From JBCCEV01 sp039030125 (GTDB lineage: Bacteria > Pseudomonadota > Gammaproteobacteria > Ga0077536), in contig JBCCEV010000196.1 in assembly GCA_039030125.1 (NCBI GenBank), positions 1-6,530 on the forward strand: a DNA stretch of 6,530 nt. The letters are read 5' to 3'. The translations under genes were made by a program, and so were the position numbers. Every line of letters begins with the position of its first letter. The stretch's first letter is position 1. This document shows positions 1 to 6,328 of the stretch, piece after piece. The notes beneath the pieces were generated by a model. It saw only the letters and a program-made list of their open reading frames with translations, was not told the origin of the DNA and did no database searches.

Positions 1-195
1 CCGGCAGCCATGACGTTGTTCAATTTGCTCTGCCACTCGCGGCCCGGGCCAAGCTGTGGCAACTCAAGGTACTCCTTCGCCCATGCTGCGAAAGTTTCTA
101 CCGGCTCTGCATGCAAGTGAGGAGTACCTTGAGTTGCCACAGCTTGGCCCGGGCCGCGAGTGGCAGAGCAAATTGAACAACGTCATGGCTGCCGG
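1..195. repeat. Perfect 76-bp inverted repeat (fold-back) at left edge
   Basis: Bases 1-76 are the exact reverse complement of 120-195, separated by a 43-nt loop (77-119). Pairing stops at 77/119 and the outer end is cut by the window edge, so the arm may be longer. The right arm is ordinary phaE coding sequence (family-typical GPGREWQ), so the left arm is an inverted copy of phaE codons. A perfect palindrome this long inside a conserved gene, exactly at a sequence end, is typical of a fold-back chimera from whole-genome amplification or assembly. A genuine inverted duplication cannot be excluded from sequence alone. Confidence 0.97.
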
Positions 196-748
196 AATCG
201 ATGCGCAAACGGCCGCGCAGCGGTTGACCGGACATTGGTCTGAGGTTCTGCACAACACCCAACGCGATTTTATTGCCTCACTCAGTAACGAAGTTGGGCC
301 TGCGATTGAGACCTTGGCGGAGTTAAACGCTCAATGGACGCTCGCGGTCGAGGCGCAATGGCGCAAGCGCCTTTTAAAGGAAGATTATTCGCGCGATTTT
401 GGCGAGTTTGTTAACGCCCAGGCGCGGTTGAAAACCGCATTAAATGATCTTTTTGCAGAGTTGGCTCAGTCGTTTTCACAAAATGGCAACGAGGATATTG
501 CACGTCTGAAAGCATCGGTCGACGAACTTCGTGCGGAGCTTTCGGACCTGGCTGACCAACGTGCGGACAAGGCGGGGGCGGTACCACCCGCACCAGCGGT
601 CGCCAAGCCGCAACCCGCGAAAACCGCCCGGCGACGGCGCGCGCGGAAAAAAACAGCGGCGAACAATAGTAGCGCGGTGAAAAAGCCAGCGGAGAGAAAA
701 AAGCCATCGGCGTCACGCGCTTCCAGCTTTGATATCGATGAACTCTAG
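56..748 (+). CDS. phaE: PHA synthase class III subunit PhaE, 5'-truncated (reliable from about 77)
   Basis: PhaE is the non-catalytic partner of the class III synthase. It binds PhaC and activates it at the surface of the polymer granule in the cytoplasm. The open frame of 230 codons begins at a GTG (56), but that start and the first seven codons lie in the left arm of the fold-back repeat and are probably not real. Family members are usually about 350 residues, so roughly the N-terminal third is missing. Visible PhaE hallmarks are LPQLGPGREWQ (residues 27-37), the helical WTLAVEAQWRKRLLKEDYSRDFGE-like stretch (94-117), and a coiled-coil segment (about 146-170). Residues 171-221 form an Ala/Pro/Lys/Arg-rich tail with about 16 basic residues, including ARRRRARKK, and the protein ends in the acidic tip SSFDIDEL. 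The TAG stop lies 8 bp before the phaC start, indicating an operon. The family call is firm because phaC follows directly; the true start is not in the window. Confidence 0.88.
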   Translation: MATQGTPSPMLRKFLPALHASEEYLELPQLGPGREWQSKLNNVMAAGIDAQTAAQRLTGHWSEVLHNTQRDFIASLSNEVGPAIETLAELNAQWTLAVEAQWRKRLLKEDYSRDFGEFVNAQARLKTALNDLFAELAQSFSQNGNEDIARLKASVDELRAELSDLADQRADKAGAVPPAPAVAKPQPAKTARRRRARKKTAANNSSAVKKPAERKKPSASRASSFDIDEL

Positions 749-756
749 AGTAGCGC

Positions 757-1821
757 GTGAGTAGGCTAAAAATTGCACCACAGGCCGTTTTTGCCGAGCT
801 TGTTAAACAGCAAAAAGCATTAGCCAGCGCGATCGGTCCGCTCCGGCAGGCGAAGGATGTCGCGCCGGGTGCAACTAACAGGCAGTGCGTGTTTTCCAGG
901 CGCGAGGCCAAGCTCTATCGCTATCAGGGTGCGGGTGAGCGGCGCTCAACGCCACTGTTGATTGTCTATGCCTTGGTGAATCGCCCGAACGTTGCCGATT
1001 TGAGTTCTGAGCGCACGCTCATTGGTGCCTTGTGCGACTCGGGTTTCGACGTTTTCCTGATTGAATGGACAGACCCGGGGCCGACCGATTCGAACTGGAG
1101 TCTAGAGCGCTACATCAATGGCGCCATTCATGCGTGCGTGAACTTTCTGTGCGACACCCAACGCGTGCGCGCAATCGACATGCTCGGGATCTGTCAGGGC
1201 GGGACATTCGCGCTTTGTTATAGCGCGTTATATCCCGATCGCATCAAGCGGCTGATCCCAACGGTGACGCCGGTCGATTTTCAAACGCCGAACGACGCGT
1301 TGAGTGCCCTGGTCCGCCCTGTCGACATCGATTCAGTGGTTGATGCCTATGGCAACGTGCCGCCCGATTTTATGAACGCTTTATTTCTGTCGCTGAAGCC
1401 TTTTTCGCTCATGCAGAAAAAGTATTTCGATTTGCTTGAGAGCATTGACGATCAAGAGCGGGTCGATACGTTCGTGAAGATGGAAAAGTGGATATTCGAT
1501 TCGCCGCCGCTGGCGGGGAAGGCTTGCGGAGAGTTTGCCCGAGTCTTTTATCAAAACAATGCGCTGGTGAACCAAGCTCTGGAGCTAGATGGCCGTACGG
1601 TGGATTTGCGAAATCTGAAGGCGCCGATCCTGAATATATTCGCAGACAACGACCACCTGGTCCCACCTGAGTCCTCAGCCGCCTTGCGGCTGTTGACCGG
1701 TTCGCAAGATTACACCGAACAACGGATCGCAGGGGGCCACATCGGGATTTACGTGTCGCTCAAGCGCGAGCGCTCTGTCCCTAAGATCGTGACCCAGTGG
1801 ATCGACGAGCGCGGTGGATGA
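757..1821 (+). CDS. phaC: PHA synthase class III catalytic subunit PhaC
   Basis: PhaC polymerises (R)-3-hydroxyacyl-CoA, mainly 3-hydroxybutyryl-CoA, into polyester and releases CoA. It acts with PhaE at the granule surface. The protein has 354 residues, matching class III PhaC (about 355). It has an alpha/beta-hydrolase fold with the lipase-like box GICQGG at 144-149, giving nucleophile Cys146. The catalytic Asp is Asp299 in ADNDHLVPP, and the general base is His328 in AGGHIG. These sit a constant three residues before the triad usually quoted for the Allochromatium vinosum enzyme (Cys149, Asp302, His331), so the enzyme looks intact. The start is GTG; an in-frame TAG at 751-753 excludes any earlier start. 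Only a weak GAG-type ribosome site precedes it, so translation is probably coupled to phaE, which ends 8 bp upstream. The gene ends 8 bp from the oppositely oriented phasin gene, with no obvious intrinsic terminator between them. Confidence 0.96.
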   Translation: MSRLKIAPQAVFAELVKQQKALASAIGPLRQAKDVAPGATNRQCVFSRREAKLYRYQGAGERRSTPLLIVYALVNRPNVADLSSERTLIGALCDSGFDVFLIEWTDPGPTDSNWSLERYINGAIHACVNFLCDTQRVRAIDMLGICQGGTFALCYSALYPDRIKRLIPTVTPVDFQTPNDALSALVRPVDIDSVVDAYGNVPPDFMNALFLSLKPFSLMQKKYFDLLESIDDQERVDTFVKMEKWIFDSPPLAGKACGEFARVFYQNNALVNQALELDGRTVDLRNLKAPILNIFADNDHLVPPESSAALRLLTGSQDYTEQRIAGGHIGIYVSLKRERSVPKIVTQWIDERGG

Positions 1822-1829
1822 AAGATTGC

Positions 1830-2195
1830 TTAACTTGGCGTCGTCATCGTCGCTGATGCTTCAGACCACCGCTTGACCTCGTTTTCGAGCCAACCCTGGT
1901 AGGCTTCGCGCGACTCCGCGATGATGTCAGCCGTTTCCTTGGTGGCGGCGATAAATTTCTCATTAAGCTCGTTGCCCAACTTGGTTTGGGTGGCGAGCAT
2001 GGCTTGATAGTCCGACGACTCGGTTGCCGCGCTCAGCGAGCGATTGGTGGTTTCAAACGCAAAGGTCGCGAATTCGATTTGCTTGCCTGTAAGTTTCTCC
2101 AACACACCCATGTTTAGCGCCTCAAGATCTTTGTAAGCTTCGGTGGTGGATTCGGTGAACGTTTGCCAGCTTTTCGCAAAGTCGGTGTTGAACAT
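1830..2195 (-). CDS. phaP: Phasin (PHA granule-associated protein)
   Basis: This small protein of 121 residues has no cysteine and is predicted almost wholly alpha-helical. It is rich in Ala, Glu, Thr and Lys and shows phasin-type amphipathic segments (for example FAFETTNRSLSAATES at 45-60 and FIAATKETADIIAESREAY at 81-99). Phasins coat PHA granules, control granule size and number and prevent non-specific protein binding. The ATG at 2195 is preceded by AGGAA (2204-2208) with an 8-nt spacer. The gene lies tail-to-tail with phaC and divergent from pckG. A putative promoter overlaps an 18-bp palindrome upstream that may be a PhaR operator. Phasins are sequence-divergent, so the call rests on composition, length, motif resemblance and the pha neighbourhood. 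The exact phasin subfamily is uncertain. Confidence 0.88.
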   Translation of the reverse strand: MFNTDFAKSWQTFTESTTEAYKDLEALNMGVLEKLTGKQIEFATFAFETTNRSLSAATESSDYQAMLATQTKLGNELNEKFIAATKETADIIAESREAYQGWLENEVKRWSEASATMTTPS

Positions 2196-2218
2196 CGTGG
2201 TGATTCCTTAATTCGCTA

Positions 2219-2236
2219 TATTGCAATGCAGCAATA
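2219..2236. promoter_or_regulatory. Palindromic operator, candidate PhaR binding site
   Basis: The sequence TATTGCAATGCAGCAATA has perfect 6-bp arms (TATTGC / GCAATA) around a 6-bp centre and contains three TGCA/TTGC-type words. It lies 24-41 bp before the phasin ATG, over the putative -10 and transcription start. PhaR regulators from several bacteria are known to bind TGC-rich, TTGC/GCAA or CTGC/GCAG-like palindromes ahead of phasin genes and their own gene. A phaR gene lies in this window. The assignment to PhaR is inference from motif, position and context. Confidence 0.5.
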
Positions 2237-2262
2237 ATGCCTTCGAAAGACGGGTTTCACAA
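2234..2262 (-). promoter_or_regulatory. Putative sigma-70 promoter of the phasin gene
   Basis: Read on the minus strand, TTGTGA (2262-2257, four of six to TTGACA) is followed after 17 nt by CATTAT (2239-2234, four of six to TATAAT). Transcription would start near 2227, leaving a leader of about 30 nt with the AGGAA ribosome site. The -10 element overlaps the palindrome at 2219-2236, which fits repression by a bound dimer. The call is by inspection only and alternative hexamers are possible. Confidence 0.4.
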
Positions 2263-2465
2263 GTGCTCGTCGAACGGAAATGGCAATGTGAGAAGTAAGT
2301 CGCACGATCAGCGCCCGTTTCAATTAATTACCATTGATGTCTTATTCGCAACCGCGTGATTTGGTACATTGCGCGCCCTGGTTGCACACCAATTCTTTCT
2401 GATAAAACGGATGAGGGCCGCGCGCTCGACTGGCGCGTTCGGGACTGTAGGAGTTACAAGAAATA
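2237..2465 (+). promoter_or_regulatory. Upstream region and leader of pckG
   Basis: This stretch between the phasin operator and the pckG start codes for nothing convincing. It presumably holds the pckG promoter, but no hexamer pair is persuasive (TACATT at 2365-2370 is the best -10-like word, with only a poor -35). It contains a small palindrome TGGT-TGCAC-ACCA at 2379-2391 and a weak GC hairpin, CGCGC/GCGCG at 2421-2437. The ribosome site AGGAG is at 2449-2453, 12 nt before the ATG, a longer spacing than usual. No riboswitch fold was recognised. Confidence 0.35.
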
Positions 2466-4229
2466 ATGACTAAGAACAATGAGTTAGCGCAATGGGTGCT
2501 GGAGGTAGCCGCGCTGACGAAGCCGAAACAAATTTATTGGTGCGACGGCAGTGAGCAAGAGAACGAACGGCTCACCCAAGAAATGCTCAAGGCTGGCACC
2601 TTGATCCCGCTCAATGAGGACAGTCACCCGAACTGTTTCTTGCATCGTTCCGATCCCGACGACGTGGCGCGCGTCGAACATCTCACCTTCGTGTGCACGC
2701 AAGATGAAAACGATGCTGGGCCCAATAACAATTGGATGAGTCCCGAACAGGCCCATGCCAAGGTGGATCCGCTCTACGACGGGTGTATGAGCGGGAGAAC
2801 GATGTACGTGGTCCCGTATTTGATGGGACCTTACGGCTCGCCTTTTTCCCGCGCTGGCGTCGAGATCACCGATAGCCCCTATGTAGTGGCCAATATGCGG
2901 ATCATGGCCCGTATTGGCCAGCGGGCGTTGGCCTTAATTGAGGAAGGCGCAAGCTTCGTTCGAGGTTTGCACTCCATCGGCGACCTCAGCCCCGAGCGGC
3001 GTTTCATCATGCACTTCCCCGAAGAGTTGATGATCAAGAGTATCGGGTCCGGCTACGGCGGCAATGCCTTGTTGGGCAAGAAATGCCACGCTTTGCGGAT
3101 CGCAAGCCATCAGGCGCGCCGCGAAGGTTGGCTCGCCGAGCACATGCTGATTTTGGGTATTGAAGATCCAAGCGGCAACACGAGCTATGTCGCGGCCGCC
3201 TTTCCCTCTGCTTGCGGTAAAACCAATCTCGCGATGTTGATACCGCCGGCGCAATACGACGGCTGGAAAGTCTGGACGGTGGGCGATGACATTGCTTGGA
3301 TGCACTTGGGCGAGGATGGTCGTTTGTGGGCGATTAACCCCGAAGCGGGATTTTTTGGCGTTGCTCCAGGTACCAGCCTTTCGACGAACCCCAATTGCAT
3401 GCGGGCCTTGGGCAAGAACACCATCTATACCAACGTCGCGGTTGATGACGAAGGCCGTCCGTGGTGGGAAGGCATCGATGGCGAGAAGCCCGGCCAATTA
3501 CTTGACTGGCAGGGTCGTGAACACGATCCCGACATTACAGGCCCGGCGGCGCATCCCAACGCACGGTTTACCGTAGCTGCCAGCCAGTGCCCGAGCTACT
3601 CGAAACTTGCCGATGCCCCCGAGGGGGTACCGATTTCGGCGATCGTTTTTGGTGGTCGCCGATCGACTGTCGCGCCTTTGGTCTTCGAAGCCTTGGATTG
3701 GCAGCATGGCGTATTTGCCGGGGCGGCGATGGCTTCAGAAACGACCGCGGCGGCGGCCGGCGCGGTCGGCAAAGTGCGGCGCGACCCGATGGCGATGAAA
3801 CCGTTTTGCGGATACAACTTCGCTGACTATTGGCGGCATTGGTTATCACTGGCGCCGAAATCCGAGCGGCTGCCGAAAATATTCCATGTGAATTGGTTTA
3901 GAAAAGACGAGCAGGGGCGATTCTTGTGGCCGGGATTCGGCGAGAACATGCGGGTTTTGGAATGGATTATGAAACGCTGTCAAGGCGATGGGGAGGCCGT
4001 GCGAACACCGATCGGCGCGTTGCCATCAGTGGACAGCATCGACGTTAATGGCCTCGATTTAGATCGCCAGACCGTCCAGTCCTTGCTCTCCGTTGACCCA
4101 AAAATTTGGCGCGAGGAGATGGATCAAATAGAAGAATATTTCGCGGGTTTTGGCGAGCGTCTGCCGAGCGAGCTTGCCGCGCAAATAAGCCGAATTAAGA
4201 CCGAACTCGAAGAGGAGCTTGCTGCCTAA
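2466..4229 (+). CDS. pckG: Phosphoenolpyruvate carboxykinase (GTP)
   Basis: This enzyme converts oxaloacetate and GTP to phosphoenolpyruvate, CO2 and GDP, the entry step of gluconeogenesis, in the cytosol. The protein has 587 residues, near the usual 590-620. GTP-type hallmarks are present and intact: Arg69 in DDVARVE (substrate binding), GSGYGGNALLGKKCH (195-208) with Tyr197 and Lys205/206, His226 as probable metal ligand, and the P-loop AFPSACGKTN (245-254) with the reactive Cys250. GDDIAWM (273-279) carries metal ligand Asp275. The mobile-lid region is around ASETTAAA (423-430), NWFRKD is at 476-481 and FLWPGFGENMRVLEW at 487-500. The ATG has AGGAG 12 nt upstream. The gene stands alone on its strand between divergent phasin and convergent phaR, and its stop overlaps that of phaR by 4 bp. 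Clustering with PHA genes suggests a link between storage polymer use and gluconeogenesis, which is inference. Confidence 0.97.
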   Translation: MTKNNELAQWVLEVAALTKPKQIYWCDGSEQENERLTQEMLKAGTLIPLNEDSHPNCFLHRSDPDDVARVEHLTFVCTQDENDAGPNNNWMSPEQAHAKVDPLYDGCMSGRTMYVVPYLMGPYGSPFSRAGVEITDSPYVVANMRIMARIGQRALALIEEGASFVRGLHSIGDLSPERRFIMHFPEELMIKSIGSGYGGNALLGKKCHALRIASHQARREGWLAEHMLILGIEDPSGNTSYVAAAFPSACGKTNLAMLIPPAQYDGWKVWTVGDDIAWMHLGEDGRLWAINPEAGFFGVAPGTSLSTNPNCMRALGKNTIYTNVAVDDEGRPWWEGIDGEKPGQLLDWQGREHDPDITGPAAHPNARFTVAASQCPSYSKLADAPEGVPISAIVFGGRRSTVAPLVFEALDWQHGVFAGAAMASETTAAAAGAVGKVRRDPMAMKPFCGYNFADYWRHWLSLAPKSERLPKIFHVNWFRKDEQGRFLWPGFGENMRVLEWIMKRCQGDGEAVRTPIGALPSVDSIDVNGLDLDRQTVQSLLSVDPKIWREEMDQIEEYFAGFGERLPSELAAQISRIKTELEEELAA

Positions 4230-4711
4230 GCTTGCTCGTCTTCGTCGGGGCGCTGCGCCGGAGTTTGACTAAAGCCGGTCGACTTAAAGAAGTTCTCCTG
4301 CATTTGTTGCCACATGTCTAAGTTATGCTTGGTCCAAGCAGACATCGGGTTGGCGCTAAACGCATCGCTCATTTGCGATTGGAGCTGGCGTTGTTGTTCT
4401 TGGAACAGCCGCAGGCTTTGGGTTAGAAACGAACCGGCGACATCCTGCACCGAGTGGCCGTAGAAGCCAATGATCTGCTCAAGGGCTTCGGTGGAAAACA
4501 GCGGTTCGCCTTCATCTTCCTGCTCAATAATGATTTGCAGCAGGATGGTTCTGGTGATGTCGTCCTCGGACTTTTTGTCGATAACACAGAACGGGATCCC
4601 ATCCACCACCAAGCGGCGGACATCCTTTAACGTGACGTACTTACTTTCCGCAGTGTCATAAAGTCTACGGTTCGGATATTTTTTGATAACGCGTTTTTCT
4701 TGTGCACTCAT
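4226..4711 (-). CDS. phaR: PHA synthesis regulator PhaR (polymer-sensing repressor)
   Basis: PhaR is a DNA-binding regulator that represses phasin genes and often its own gene. It also binds nascent PHA, which relieves repression so that phasin is made when polymer appears. The 161-residue protein has the hallmark N-terminal PHB/PHA accumulation regulator DNA-binding domain, IKKYPNRRLYDT (9-20) to DITRTILLQIIIEQE (51-65). The second accumulation-regulator segment follows (FSTEALEQIIGFYGHSVQD, 72-90). A Gln/Met-rich amphipathic helix (99-141) comes next, probably the polymer-interacting part, then an acidic Pro/Glu tail. The ATG at 4711 has AAGG (4720-4723) with an 8-nt spacer. A 35-codon ORF ends 4 nt before this start, which suggests translational coupling. 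TGCA-rich motifs upstream resemble the phasin operator and point to autoregulation. The 3' end overlaps pckG tail-to-tail by 4 bp. Confidence 0.95.
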   Translation of the reverse strand: MSAQEKRVIKKYPNRRLYDTAESKYVTLKDVRRLVVDGIPFCVIDKKSEDDITRTILLQIIIEQEDEGEPLFSTEALEQIIGFYGHSVQDVAGSFLTQSLRLFQEQQRQLQSQMSDAFSANPMSAWTKHNLDMWQQMQENFFKSTGFSQTPAQRPDEDEQA

Positions 4712-4715
4712 CTGA

Positions 4716-4823
4716 CTAACCTTTTCTCTTCGCTTCGCGGGCGTTTAGCAAAGCTGCCGGGTCGGGATTTTTTGGTGCCTGCGATGAGAACAGGCCGCAT
4801 GCTTTTTGGCATGTCTCACTCAT
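4716..4823 (-). CDS. Candidate small ORF (35 aa) directly upstream of phaR
   Basis: An ATG at 4823 opens a 35-codon frame that ends with TAG at 4716-4718, 4 nt before the phaR ATG and in a different frame. It begins MSETCQKACGLF and ends REAKRKG, with a CxxxC pair near the N-terminus and a basic C-terminus. There is no signal peptide or membrane segment. The main support is the ribosome site GAGGTGA (4836-4830), a seven-base match to the 16S anti-Shine-Dalgarno complement with a 6-nt spacer, stronger than that of any other gene here. The phaR ribosome site lies inside its last codons, so its translation could control or couple to phaR. I do not recognise a family. It could be a real micro-protein, a leader peptide or a chance ORF. 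Confidence 0.45.
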   Translation of the reverse strand: MSETCQKACGLFSSQAPKNPDPAALLNAREAKRKG

Positions 4824-4858
4824 TGCTCCTCACCTCTCAAGCAAGCAAGTGTGAGTTC

Positions 4859-4902
4859 AGACTACGTTGCAGCGCACCACATTGCAAATTTGTGCACTGC
4901 AC
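4859..4902 (-). promoter_or_regulatory. TGCA-rich region upstream of phaR: candidate PhaR autoregulatory sites
   Basis: The 87 bp between lpd and the small ORF contain GTGCA-C-TGCAC (4892-4902, a perfect 5-bp-arm palindrome), CATTGCAA (4880-4887) and TTGCAGCGCA (4867-4876). CATTGCAA is identical to an eight-base word within the phasin operator at 2219-2236. On the minus strand TTGCAA (4887-4882), 17 nt, then TAGTCT (4864-4859) could be a weak promoter overlapped by these sites. PhaR autoregulation is well known in the family; its application here is inference. No U-tract terminator for lpd is visible, so phaR may also receive read-through transcription. Confidence 0.4.
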
Positions 4903-4910
4903 TATTAAAA

Positions 4911-6326
4911 CTAGAAATGGATCGCACGGTCGCTCACGGCTAAAGCGGCTTCGTGGGTGGCCTCGGATAAGGTCGGATGAGCGTGTATTGATCGCGCTAG
5001 ATCCTCGGCGCTAGACGAGAACTCCATCGCAATGACCGCCTCGCCGACCAACTCGGAGGCGTTCGCGCCAATCACATGAACCCCAAGGATTTGATCCGTT
5101 TTTGCGTCCGCGATGATTTTTACGAACCCTTCGCCCTCGCCCATCGCCCGAGCTCTGCCGCTGGCTAAGAAGGGGAATGTGCCGCTGACCGTCTCAACAC
5201 CAGCGGCCTTGAGTTCTTGTTCTGTTTGGCCGACCCAAGCGATTTCCGGCCAGGTGTAGATCACCCAGGGCACCAAGTTGAAATCAATATGGCTTTTCTC
5301 GCCGGCCAGGCGCTCGGCGAGCGCGACGCCTTCCTCGGAGGCCTTGTGCGCCAGCATGGGGCCGCGGACCACATCGCCGATGGCATACACATTCGCGACA
5401 TTGGTTTGGCAATAGTCATCAACTTGCACAAAGCCGCGGTCATCAAGTTCCAGCTTAATCGCCTCGGCATTAAGGCCATCCGTGCACGGCCGCCGGCCGA
5501 CCGCAACGATCACCTTATCGACCTCAAGCTGCTGCTTTTCACCTTTGAGTTCGAAGTCAATTTTTGCGCCATTCTTATTCGCCTTAGTGGCTAGCACCTT
5601 AGCCCCAAGCCGAATGTCGAGGCCCTGCTTTTTGAGGATCTTCAGCGCTTCTTTACCGATCGCTTTATCGGCGGTCGGTAAAAACTCGTTCAGCGCCTCC
5701 AACACCACCACTTCTGATCCCAGGCGACGCCAAACGCTCCCGAGCTCTAAACCAATGACCCCCGCGCCGATCACGCCAATACGTTTCGGGACCTCTGCGA
5801 ACGCCAAAGCGCCGGTGGAGTCAACGATGTTTTTTTGATCGACCTTGGCTGGCGGAATTTGGGTCGGTTCCGAACCTGTCGCGATAATGATGTTCTTTGC
5901 CGTCGCCTTACTGGCTTTCCCATCGGCACCTTTGATCGCAATTTCGCTCGCCGACACGAAGCTTGCTTCACCCTGCAGCCAGGTAACGCCGTTTTTCTTA
6001 AACAGGCCACCAATGCCTTGGGTCAGCGTCGAGACGATCGTTTTCTTACGCGCTTGCATCGCACCGACGTCCATTGAAACATCCGACGCCCCGATCCCGT
6101 GGACGCTCGCGTGCTTGTTCAAAAACTCGAAATGATGGGATGAGTCGAGCAAGGCCTTGGACGGAATACAACCGACGTTGAGGCAGGTGCCGCCAAGAAC
6201 GGGTTTCGTTTCATCGTCCAACCAGCGTTCAGCACAAGCGGTCTTCATACCGAGCTGGGCACAACGGATAGCCGCCACGTAGCCGCCGGGCCCGCCACCG
6301 ATCACAATAACGTCAAAATCTGCCAT
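4911..6326 (-). CDS. lpdA: Dihydrolipoyl dehydrogenase (E3)
   Basis: This flavoprotein re-oxidises the dihydrolipoyl groups of 2-oxo-acid dehydrogenase complexes and passes electrons to NAD+. It works as a cytoplasmic homodimer. The protein has 471 residues, the normal length. Domains in order are the FAD-binding GGGPGG (10-15), the redox disulfide GGTCLNVGC (45-53, Cys48-Cys53), the NAD-binding GAGVIGLELG (187-196) and the second FAD motif YAIGDVV (314-320, Asp318). The dimer-interface domain ends in HAHPTLSEATHEA, which provides the catalytic His450-Glu455 pair. The ATG at 6326 lies 2 bp after the sucB stop, with AGG (6336-6334) 7 nt upstream inside the end of sucB. This spacing indicates one operon and identifies it as the E3 paired with 2-oxoglutarate dehydrogenase, though E3 is often shared with pyruvate dehydrogenase. 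All key residues are present. Confidence 0.97.
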   Translation of the reverse strand: MADFDVIVIGGGPGGYVAAIRCAQLGMKTACAERWLDDETKPVLGGTCLNVGCIPSKALLDSSHHFEFLNKHASVHGIGASDVSMDVGAMQARKKTIVSTLTQGIGGLFKKNGVTWLQGEASFVSASEIAIKGADGKASKATAKNIIIATGSEPTQIPPAKVDQKNIVDSTGALAFAEVPKRIGVIGAGVIGLELGSVWRRLGSEVVVLEALNEFLPTADKAIGKEALKILKKQGLDIRLGAKVLATKANKNGAKIDFELKGEKQQLEVDKVIVAVGRRPCTDGLNAEAIKLELDDRGFVQVDDYCQTNVANVYAIGDVVRGPMLAHKASEEGVALAERLAGEKSHIDFNLVPWVIYTWPEIAWVGQTEQELKAAGVETVSGTFPFLASGRARAMGEGEGFVKIIADAKTDQILGVHVIGANASELVGEAVIAMEFSSSAEDLARSIHAHPTLSEATHEAALAVSDRAIHF

Positions 6327-6328
6327 GT

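Noticed and set aside
56..76. GTG at 56 as the genuine start of phaE
   Set aside because: It lies inside the inverted copy of phaE sequence, has no convincing ribosome site, and would give a protein lacking about a third of the family length.
1..195. Inverted repeat as an insertion-sequence end, integron attC or replication hairpin
   Set aside because: No transposase, integrase or Rep gene is nearby and both arms are phaE coding sequence, so a fold-back chimera explains it more simply.
411..911. 166-codon minus-strand frame across the phaE/phaC junction
   Set aside because: It is antisense to two recognised genes, with a low-complexity composition mirroring the phaE basic tail and no supporting signals.
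2411..2473. A 20-codon Arg-containing ORF overlapping the pckG start, possible leader peptide
   Set aside because: No ribosome site precedes its ATG, and its stop lies beyond the pckG start in another frame with no attenuator structure.
2934..3849. Long opposite-strand and alternative-frame open frames inside pckG
   Set aside because: They are shadows of a well-conserved GC-rich gene, with Arg/Pro/Ala-rich composition, no family resemblance and no ribosome sites.
4798..4813. CATGC-TTTTTG-GCATG as an intrinsic terminator
   Set aside because: The stem is only 5 bp, the T-run is in the loop rather than after the stem, and it lies inside the candidate small ORF.
4838..4850. GCAAGCAAG short tandem repeat upstream of the small ORF
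   Set aside because: Two to three copies of a 4-base unit are too short to support phase variation or any repeat function.
4700..5014. 104-codon plus-strand frame spanning the phaR-lpd intergenic region
   Set aside because: It overlaps the ends of phaR and lpd in antisense, has no ribosome site and an Arg/Cys/Ser-rich composition typical of non-coding frames.
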